Assembly: GCA_023132995.1 (NCBI GenBank)
Contig: JAGLXI010000052.1
Coordinates: 1 to 20,559, forward strand
Direction: 5' to 3'
From: Candidatus Zixiibacteriota bacterium
Lineage (GTDB): Bacteria > Zixibacteria > MSB-5A5 > GN15 > FEB-12
Length of the DNA: 20,559 nucleotides
The translations under genes and the position numbers were made by a program. The notes beneath the pieces were generated by a model. The model saw only the letters and a program-made list of their open reading frames with translations. It made no database searches and had not been told where the DNA came from. Shown one piece after another: positions 15,368 to 20,559 of this stretch (position 1 is its first letter; each line of letters starts with the position of its first letter).

Positions 15368-16996
15368 ATGAGTAAGACGGTGGCAACAATACTCATTTTC
15401 GCGTTGCTCGCGGGACGTGCAATGGCCCTGGAGGTGACCTATGTCGGGGAGCCGCCAGAGAACAAGAGGCAGATCGAGCGGCTGGCGAGACAACCGATCA
15501 GCGATTCGTCTCTTGTCGATTCAATCAAGACCCTGCTTACCGGTGCGGGCCACCTTGATGCCCGGGTTTGTTTGGCCGACGGGCGGCTTGCGGTTCGGTC
15601 GGGGCCGACATACCACATCCAGACGCTGCATTTTTCAGGCGATTCCGACTTCACGGCGAACGTGGCTGGGGTCTTCGACCGGCGCAGTTTCAAGGCCTCC
15701 GTAGACGGAGTGTTGGAGCGTCTAAGTGAGCATGGCTACATCTTTGCCGCGGTCAGGGTGCTGGCATTCCACAGAGAAGGAGACCGGGTGCGGGCCGAAC
15801 TGCAACTAAACAGGGGGCCACTGGTCGTCCTTGGAGAGACAATCTATGCCGGACTCACTCGAACCGAGCCGGAAGTGGTCAGCCGGTATGTCCCGCTGCA
15901 AGGCGGGCAACCTCTCACAACCCACAATCTGCAACAGGCCGGACGAGCGGCCGCGTCTATTCCCTTTGTCAGTTTTCGCCCCCCGGTCAGGATTCGCCCC
16001 AGGCCGGGATATACGACAGCCGACCTTGAGTTTGAGTTCTCGGAAAAACGGCAGTTCCGTCTTCATGGTGGTGGTGGCTACGTTCCGGACGCCGACGCCG
16101 GGCTGGTCTGGTCGTTGGATATGGCTTTCACGAACCTCTTCGGTCGTGGTCGGGTGGTTACTATTCTGTCGGAGCGCCGGGAGCGTGACCGGAACGTGCT
16201 CAATCTCGGCTACAGCCAGCCGCTTTTTCTGCTGGGGGTGGGGGCGCTGGAGTTTGGACTGCTCACCCGGGACTACCGGCAACAGTTCTACGAGTTCGCT
16301 GTAAGTGGCGTCTACACTATGAGACTCAACACGAATCTCTCAACCGGGTTGAACGTGGGCTACAAGACGGTCACTCCCGCCGTGGAAGAACCGGCTTATG
16401 ACCGGCTGCTGGCTGGGTTCAATCTGCGGCGTGAGAGCCTGGATGATCCCCTGAATCCGGCCACCGGCCTCGCGCTGGAGTGGTCGATTGAGTACGCTCA
16501 CCGCCGCTATTCCGGGAACGACCCGGACTCTACGGTGGAGAAGCGGGTTCTAAGCGACACCCGCACCAGTCTGAGCGCTGACTGGTACCATCGGGTCTGG
16601 CGCAACCTGGTGACCCATGTTGGTATGAACTACGCTGGATTGGAGACGAGTGAATCGCTGCCGCCGGTTTCAGAATTGATCTTCGTGGGCGGGCCGGGGA
16701 CTGTGCGCGGTTTTCGGAACGAGCAGTTCGCCGCCCTGCGAACCGCTTATGGCACTTTCGAGCTGCGGTATCGCTTCGAGGGCGGACATCTTTTTCTGTT
16801 CTACGACGGCGCCTGGATCAGCAACAGGCGGCGTGACGGCGAGTCGGCAGTCAGCGAGGAACTGTACCGTTACGGCTACGGGCTGGGCTTGGCCATCCGT
16901 GATCGACAGCGGGCAGTAAAGCTGTCGGTTGGCTGGAACCGCGAGGCGGCTTTCGACCAACCCCGTCTATCGGTGGAGTTCTCCACTGATATCTAA
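15368..16996 (+). CDS. Omp85-superfamily TamA/BamA-like outer-membrane protein with POTRA domains
   Basis: 542 residues. A signal peptide covers about 1-20 (ILIFALLAGRAMA). Roughly three POTRA-like domains fill residues 21-220; the second includes YHIQTLHFSGD and VDGVLERLSEHGYIFAAV. The C-terminal barrel (about 225-542) contains the Omp85 signature VRGF at 446-449 within GTVRGFRNEQFAA, the lid-lock loop typical of BamA, TamA and TpsB proteins. The length is close to TamA (about 580) and shorter than BamA (about 800, five POTRA), so TamA-like is the best fit. These proteins insert or fold outer-membrane proteins. The gene starts seven bases after the large barrel gene, suggesting it may help assemble that protein. 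It ends the first operon, since a 261-base gap follows. Confidence 0.85.
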   Translation: MSKTVATILIFALLAGRAMALEVTYVGEPPENKRQIERLARQPISDSSLVDSIKTLLTGAGHLDARVCLADGRLAVRSGPTYHIQTLHFSGDSDFTANVAGVFDRRSFKASVDGVLERLSEHGYIFAAVRVLAFHREGDRVRAELQLNRGPLVVLGETIYAGLTRTEPEVVSRYVPLQGGQPLTTHNLQQAGRAAASIPFVSFRPPVRIRPRPGYTTADLEFEFSEKRQFRLHGGGGYVPDADAGLVWSLDMAFTNLFGRGRVVTILSERRERDRNVLNLGYSQPLFLLGVGALEFGLLTRDYRQQFYEFAVSGVYTMRLNTNLSTGLNVGYKTVTPAVEEPAYDRLLAGFNLRRESLDDPLNPATGLALEWSIEYAHRRYSGNDPDSTVEKRVLSDTRTSLSADWYHRVWRNLVTHVGMNYAGLETSESLPPVSELIFVGGPGTVRGFRNEQFAALRTAYGTFELRYRFEGGHLFLFYDGAWISNRRRDGESAVSEELYRYGYGLGLAIRDRQRAVKLSVGWNREAAFDQPRLSVEFSTDI

Positions 16997-17038
16997 TCGC
17001 ACCGAGGCGTTTCCGGATTGAACCCCAAATCAACAAAG

Positions 17039-17054
17039 CGCCCTGCTTCGGGCG
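17039..17054 (+). terminator. Weak GC hairpin downstream of the TamA-like gene
   Basis: CGCCC (17039-17043) pairs with GGGCG (17050-17054) around a six-base loop. There is no T-run after it, so it does not meet the usual Rho-independent terminator pattern. It could still mark the operon end or be incidental. Confidence 0.22.
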
Positions 17055-17152
17055 GGCCAGTAACCAGTCGGCAGGATAATTGACTTGCCTGGAGCAGGTC
17101 TCTTACCTTTCATTTGGCTCAATTCAGATAGCCGCCGGGACACCGGGATTTG

Positions 17153-17183
17153 TTGAAACGGTCTGTGGCGTCGGTGGTATAAC
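17153..17183 (+). promoter_or_regulatory. Candidate sigma70-type promoter for the Bat/MoxR operon
   Basis: TTGAAA at 17153-17158 and TATAAC at 17178-17183 each match five of six bases of the sigma70 -35 and -10 consensus. The spacer is 19 bases, longer than the optimal 17. Transcription would begin about 17190, leaving a leader of roughly 68 bases before ATG 17258. A second possibility upstream is TTGACT (17080-17085) with TACCTTTC at 17104-17111, which resembles the Bacteroidetes -7 box TAnnTTTG. Confidence 0.35.
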
Positions 17184-17257
17184 GTCATTGTGTCGCACGT
17201 TGTCGTTTGGACCGGCGGCGCAGGAAGAATGTAACAGGAACGTATGGTATAGAGATA

Positions 17258-18121
17258 ATGCGCGCGACTCTTTCCGGCCTCATTTTGCTCTTGCTGCTCT
17301 TGATGTTTGCTCCGCCCCTTCGGGCCGACGGCATTTCCGTTTCGCAGTCCATTGACAGAACGTCTGTCGCTTTTGAGGACAGCATCCGGTTTGAGATAGT
17401 GCTGAACTGGAACGGCCCCCCGTCGGCCTACCTGTTAGGTCAGCCGCTCAGCCCTCAGATCAGCGGGCTTCGAGTTCATGGCTTCTCGTCGTCGATCACA
17501 TCGGCCGGGGAAGGCGGTGCCGAAGTTACTACCAAGGCGTACCGGTACACCTTGGTGCCTAACACCTCCGGTGTCGGGAGGATTGAGCCGGTCTCGATAA
17601 GCTATGTAACATGGCCTGACAGCATCCCCGGTGAGCTTGTCACGGAGGCCATGACTGTCAATGTCGCACCACCGAGGCCCGCCGAACTCGAGCACGGCAG
17701 TTCGGTCGCCTGGATTGTCGCAGTTGTGGTCATCGCTGCCTTAGTCACGGCCGGTGTAGTAGTGCGTCGCGCTCGGACAAAAAGACCGGTGGAACCGGTC
17801 AGAACGGCGTTGCAGGTTTTCCTCGATGGTCTTGTGGATATCAGGAAAGAGGCCGGCAATGACCTCAAGCAGTTCCAGACGTGTCTGTACCGAATCATGT
17901 CCGAGTTCCTCAGTGCTAAGTATAGTATCAACGTTAACAGCCTGTCCGACGACGAATTGCAGGAAGCGCTCGGCAAGACAGACATGAACCAGGAAGTCAA
18001 AGCGAAAGTGGCCGGGTACCTGCTGATGGCCCGGCGGGACAAGTTCCGCCCGGTATCAGCTGCTCCGGGTGACACGATCCGCCTGGAAACGGAAATTCGC
18101 GATCTTTTCGAGAAGATATAG
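17258..18121 (+). CDS. BatD-like exported membrane protein (short form)
   Basis: 287 residues. ATG 17258 is chosen because it places a classic signal peptide (MRATLSGLILLLLLLMF, ending RADG) at the very start; an in-frame TTG at 17207 would add an implausible basic stretch. After the signal comes one Ig-like beta domain (about 25-140) opening ISVSQSIDRTSVAFEDSIRFEI, as in BatD oxygen-tolerance proteins. One membrane helix follows at about 150-169 (VAWIVAVVVIAALVTAG), then Arg/Lys-rich residues and a helical cytoplasmic tail (about 180-287). BatD proteins usually have several Ig-like domains and over 500 residues, so this is a shortened version. The adjacent MoxR ATPase and DUF58 genes support the assignment. 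The cytoplasmic tail may contact the MoxR ATPase, which is an inference. Confidence 0.7.
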   Translation: MRATLSGLILLLLLLMFAPPLRADGISVSQSIDRTSVAFEDSIRFEIVLNWNGPPSAYLLGQPLSPQISGLRVHGFSSSITSAGEGGAEVTTKAYRYTLVPNTSGVGRIEPVSISYVTWPDSIPGELVTEAMTVNVAPPRPAELEHGSSVAWIVAVVVIAALVTAGVVVRRARTKRPVEPVRTALQVFLDGLVDIRKEAGNDLKQFQTCLYRIMSEFLSAKYSINVNSLSDDELQEALGKTDMNQEVKAKVAGYLLMARRDKFRPVSAAPGDTIRLETEIRDLFEKI

Positions 18122-18143
18122 CCGCATGTAATACGGAGGAAGA

Positions 18144-19133
18144 ATGCACACAGATATTCAAGAAATCCAGACGCGTGTCGAACAGGAATCGGCCTTTGTT
18201 CAACGCCTGCGGGAACAGATCAAGACGGTCATCGTGGGCCAGGACTATTTAATCGACCGTCTCCTGATGGGCATCCTGGCCAACGGACACATCCTTATCG
18301 AGGGAGTCCCCGGTCTGGCCAAGACGCTCTCGGTGCAGTGCCTGGCCGACGCCATCGACGCCCGGTTTCAGCGCATACAGTTCACGCCTGACCTGCTGCC
18401 GGCCGACCTGATCGGGACCCTGATCTACAATCCCCAGACGGCTGAGTTCACGGTCAAGAAGGGTCCCGTTTTCACGAACATTGTCCTGGCCGACGAAATC
18501 AACCGGGCGCCGGCCAAGGTCCAGTCGGCTCTCCTGGAGGCGATGCAGGAACGGCAGGTGACTATCGGCGACACGACGTACAAGCTGGAAGAACCGTTCC
18601 TGGTGCTGGCGACACAGAACCCCATCGAGCAGGAGGGCACCTACCCGCTTCCGGAAGCGCAAGTGGATCGGTTCATGCTCATGTTGAAGATCACATATCC
18701 GACACCGGCCGAAGAACGCGAGATAATGGATCGCAACACCGCCCTGACCGTTCCCAACGTGTCGCGGGTCGTTTCGCCGCAGGATATTCTCAAGGGGCGG
18801 GAAGTGCTGCGGTCTATATACGTTGACGAGAAGGTGAAGGAGTACATTATCAACCTCGTGTTCGCTTCACGTGAGCCGGCTCGCTACGGGCTGTCCGAGT
18901 TGACCGACCTGATCGCGTTTGGAGGTTCGCCGCGAGCGACCATCTACCTTAACCTGGCCGCCAAGGCGCACGCCTTCCTGAAGGGACGCGGCTATATCAC
19001 ACCGGAGGACATCAAGGCGATCGGCCACGACGTATTGCGGCATCGCATAATGGTGACTTACGAGGCGGAGGCGGAGGAAATCGACAGCGATAAGATAGTC
19101 ACCAAGATATTTGACGCCGTCGAAGTGCCATAG
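18144..19133 (+). CDS. MoxR-family AAA+ ATPase
   Basis: 329 residues, with GGAGG just before ATG 18144. The AAA+ motifs are complete. Walker A is GVPGLAKT at 54-61, with Ala and Lys-Thr in the family's normal positions. Walker B is VLADEINRAPAKVQ, with D117 and E118. The sensor 1/arginine-finger region follows as LATQNPIEQEGTYPLPEAQVDRF, and a C-terminal lid domain comes last. Length and motif order match typical MoxR proteins. MoxR ATPases act with VWA-domain partners as chaperone-like machines that help assemble or activate protein complexes; the client here is unknown. The downstream DUF58 gene is the usual partner, and the BatD-like gene sits 22 bases upstream. Confidence 0.95.
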   Translation: MHTDIQEIQTRVEQESAFVQRLREQIKTVIVGQDYLIDRLLMGILANGHILIEGVPGLAKTLSVQCLADAIDARFQRIQFTPDLLPADLIGTLIYNPQTAEFTVKKGPVFTNIVLADEINRAPAKVQSALLEAMQERQVTIGDTTYKLEEPFLVLATQNPIEQEGTYPLPEAQVDRFMLMLKITYPTPAEEREIMDRNTALTVPNVSRVVSPQDILKGREVLRSIYVDEKVKEYIINLVFASREPARYGLSELTDLIAFGGSPRATIYLNLAAKAHAFLKGRGYITPEDIKAIGHDVLRHRIMVTYEAEAEEIDSDKIVTKIFDAVEVP

Positions 19134-19142
19134 GGGTTAGCA

Positions 19143-20018
19143 ATGATTCCCGCCGAGGTACTCAAGAAAATCCGTCGCATAGAGATTCGCACCAAGAAGC
19201 TGGTCAACGATCTTTTCAGCGGCGAGTACCATTCCACGTTCAAGGGGCAGGGAATGGAATTCGAGGAGGTCCGCCAGTACGAGCCGGGCGATGATATTCG
19301 CCTGATCGACTGGAATGTTACCGCTCGCACCGGTTACCCGCACATCAAGAAGTTCAAGGAGGAGCGCGAGCTGTCGGTGGTTCTGCTGTTCGATGCGTCG
19401 TCGTCGGGGCGGTTCGGAACGCGGGAACGCTTCAAGAGTGAAACGGCCGCCGAGATGAGTGCCCTGCTTGCGTTTTCAGCCATCAAGAACAACGACAAGG
19501 TGGGTATGATCATTTTCACCGACCGGATCGAGAAGTTCATCCCGCCGAAGAAGGGGCGCGCCCACGTGCTGAGGCTGATTCGCGAGATTCTCTATTTCCG
19601 GCCGGAGGGAACCGGCACCGATATCAGCGGTGCCCTTGAGTACTTCAACAAAGTCATCAAGCGGAAATCGGTCGTGTTCTTAGTATCTGATTTCCTGTCG
19701 GAAGGTTTCTACCAGGCGCTCCGCATAGCCAATAACAAACACGATGTCATTGCCGTGAAAATCACCGACCCCCGGGAAACCAGGTTCGACAATGTGGGTC
19801 TGATTGAATTGGAAGACGCCGAAACCGGCGAGGTTCTGATGGTGGATACCGGTTCACGGGAGTTCCGCCGCGAGTTTGCGGCCCGGGCGGACGAGGACGT
19901 AACGACTCTCAGCAAGGGCTTTCAACTGATAGACCTCGATTTCATCAACATTCGTACCGATCAGTCGTATATTGTGCCGCTGATCAATTTCTTCAAAAAG
20001 CGAGAAGGGCGACGGTGA
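19143..20018 (+). CDS. DUF58 / VWA-like protein partner of MoxR
   Basis: 291 residues. The DUF58 signature is clear at about 40-75: FEEVRQYEPGDDIRLIDWN and TARTGYPHIKKFKEERE. A von Willebrand A-like fold follows. Its MIDAS metal site opens with D84, S86 and S88 (DASSS) and continues with the Thr in GTGTDISGAL and Asp in VSDFLSEG, so the site appears intact. No membrane helix is visible, so the protein is probably cytoplasmic, unlike BatA and BatB, which are membrane-anchored. The start is nine bases after the moxR stop, within one operon. DUF58 proteins are generally encoded with MoxR ATPases and are thought to be their substrate-binding adaptor. Confidence 0.92.
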   Translation: MIPAEVLKKIRRIEIRTKKLVNDLFSGEYHSTFKGQGMEFEEVRQYEPGDDIRLIDWNVTARTGYPHIKKFKEERELSVVLLFDASSSGRFGTRERFKSETAAEMSALLAFSAIKNNDKVGMIIFTDRIEKFIPPKKGRAHVLRLIREILYFRPEGTGTDISGALEYFNKVIKRKSVVFLVSDFLSEGFYQALRIANNKHDVIAVKITDPRETRFDNVGLIELEDAETGEVLMVDTGSREFRREFAARADEDVTTLSKGFQLIDLDFINIRTDQSYIVPLINFFKKREGRR

Positions 20019-20019
20019 T

Positions 20020-20559
20020 ATGAGGAAGAACAGACCGGGCCCGATGGGACCGGTGATGCTGGTCATTAGTGTGGCATTGCTCTTTGGCCTTTCCTGCGGT
20101 GGGGACGGCGTAGACCGGGCGGCTGTCGATCGGCACAAGAAACTGGCCGGTGAACTGCGTGATAGCAAGCTGTATCGGGGGGCAATTGAGGAGTACCGGG
20201 AAATACTCTCGCAGCAGGCCATCGATCTCCGCACCAGAGCGAACATCAACTACCTGATAGGCAGGATCTACTATGAGAATCTCGCCGACTATGAACAGGC
20301 GGCGGCGTACTACATCAGGGCGCGCTCTCTCGACCCGGATGGGTCGTTTGTCGGCGAGGCCTCGCGCAACCTGGTGGCGGCGCTGGAGAAGATGGGTCAT
20401 ATCCTGGATGCCAAGCGTCAACTCAACGCCGCGGCGGACATAGAGCCACCCCCGAAGCTGGAGGGGGATGTAGAAGTTGCACGTGTCGGTGGCGATCCGG
20501 TGTGGCAGTCGGAGATCGACGAACAGATACAGGCGATGCCGCCCGAGACGCAAAAGCAG
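20020..20559 (+). CDS. TPR-like lipoprotein joined to a SurA-N-like segment, 3'-truncated
   Basis: The frame opens at ATG 20020, one base after the DUF58 stop, and is still open at the right edge, giving 180 visible residues. The N-terminus is basic then hydrophobic (VMLVISVALLFGLSCGG) and ends in a lipobox-like GLSC, suggesting a lipoprotein with C26 lipidated. Residues about 35-145 are helical with tetratricopeptide-like pairs: YRGAIEEYREIL, LIGRIYYENLADYEQAAAYY and RARSLDP. After a short Pro-rich linker the chain reads VARVGGDPVWQSEIDEQIQ, which resembles the start of the SurA N-terminal chaperone domain found in parvulin-type prolyl isomerases. If so, the rest of the domain lies beyond the window. 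It would be an envelope chaperone in the Bat/MoxR operon. The TPR call is moderate and the SurA-like call tentative. Confidence 0.7.
   Translation, partial: MRKNRPGPMGPVMLVISVALLFGLSCGGDGVDRAAVDRHKKLAGELRDSKLYRGAIEEYREILSQQAIDLRTRANINYLIGRIYYENLADYEQAAAYYIRARSLDPDGSFVGEASRNLVAALEKMGHILDAKRQLNAAADIEPPPKLEGDVEVARVGGDPVWQSEIDEQIQAMPPETQKQ

Larger units (their letters stand above)
16997..17257 (+). other. Intergenic region between the two operons
   Basis: This is the only sizeable gap in the window. It contains a short GC-rich hairpin near its start and promoter-like sequences further on. A 91-codon frame (17080-17355) overlaps the next gene and shows no recognisable protein, so it is not called. 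No tRNA, riboswitch or repeat was recognised. Confidence 0.6.

Noticed and set aside
17039..17054. Hairpin considered as a strong Rho-independent terminator
   Set aside because: The stem has only five base pairs and there is no following T-run, so it is listed only as a weak feature.
17207..17209. TTG start for the BatD-like gene
   Set aside because: It would place seventeen mainly basic and polar residues before a normal signal peptide. ATG 17258 fits better.
17080..17355. 91-codon + strand frame in the intergenic gap
   Set aside because: It overlaps the start and signal peptide of the BatD-like gene in another frame, has no good Shine-Dalgarno sequence and no recognisable protein.
1..20559. 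Mobile elements, CRISPR arrays, tRNA or rRNA genes
   Set aside because: No transposase or integrase motifs, regularly spaced direct repeats, or RNA gene signatures were seen. Coding density and strand use are uniform throughout.

Overview
The window is a dense, strictly + strand stretch of GC-rich bacterial DNA with twelve genes. Most of them encode exported or outer-membrane proteins. Three features point to a Gram-negative bacterium of the Fibrobacteres-Chlorobi-Bacteroidetes (FCB) superphylum: 'YPNP' C-terminal sorting domains typical of the type IX secretion system (T9SS), a PorU-like C25 peptidase next to a PorV-like barrel, and paired DUF5683 proteins. The GC-rich codon use and the unusual PorV architecture suggest a candidate phylum such as Zixibacteria rather than a classical Bacteroidetes. 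That placement is inference, because no rRNA or other marker gene is present.

Region 1 (1-16996) reads as one long operon with gaps of 0-20 bases. In order it holds: a 5'-truncated PorU-like C25 sortase/peptidase; a chimeric PorV-like barrel carrying a roughly 600-residue insert of regulator-type beta-propeller blades and LysM-like modules; a secreted M6-family zinc metalloprotease with FG-GAP-like repeats and a T9SS C-terminal domain; two tandem DUF5683-like paralogues; an NHL-repeat putative lipoprotein; a very large outer-membrane barrel protein; and a TamA/BamA-type Omp85 protein with POTRA domains. The likely logic is a T9SS-like secretion and anchoring module (sortase, PorV shuttle and a PorZ-like propeller fused to it) encoded with one of its cargoes, followed by outer-membrane biogenesis genes.

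Region 2 (16997-17257) is the only real intergenic gap. It holds a weak GC hairpin and a plausible sigma70-type promoter reading into the next genes.

Region 3 (17258 to the end) is a Bat/MoxR-type operon: a short BatD-like membrane protein, a MoxR AAA+ ATPase, a DUF58 protein with an intact MIDAS motif, and the start of a lipoprotein with TPR-like repeats that runs into a SurA-N-like segment before the window ends. MoxR and DUF58/VWA partners are thought to act as an ATP-driven chaperone or maturation system at the membrane.

The most unusual feature is the chimeric PorV. It appears to fuse, within one chain, parts that T9SS organisms normally encode as separate attachment-complex proteins. 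No mobile elements, CRISPR arrays, tRNAs or rRNAs were seen.
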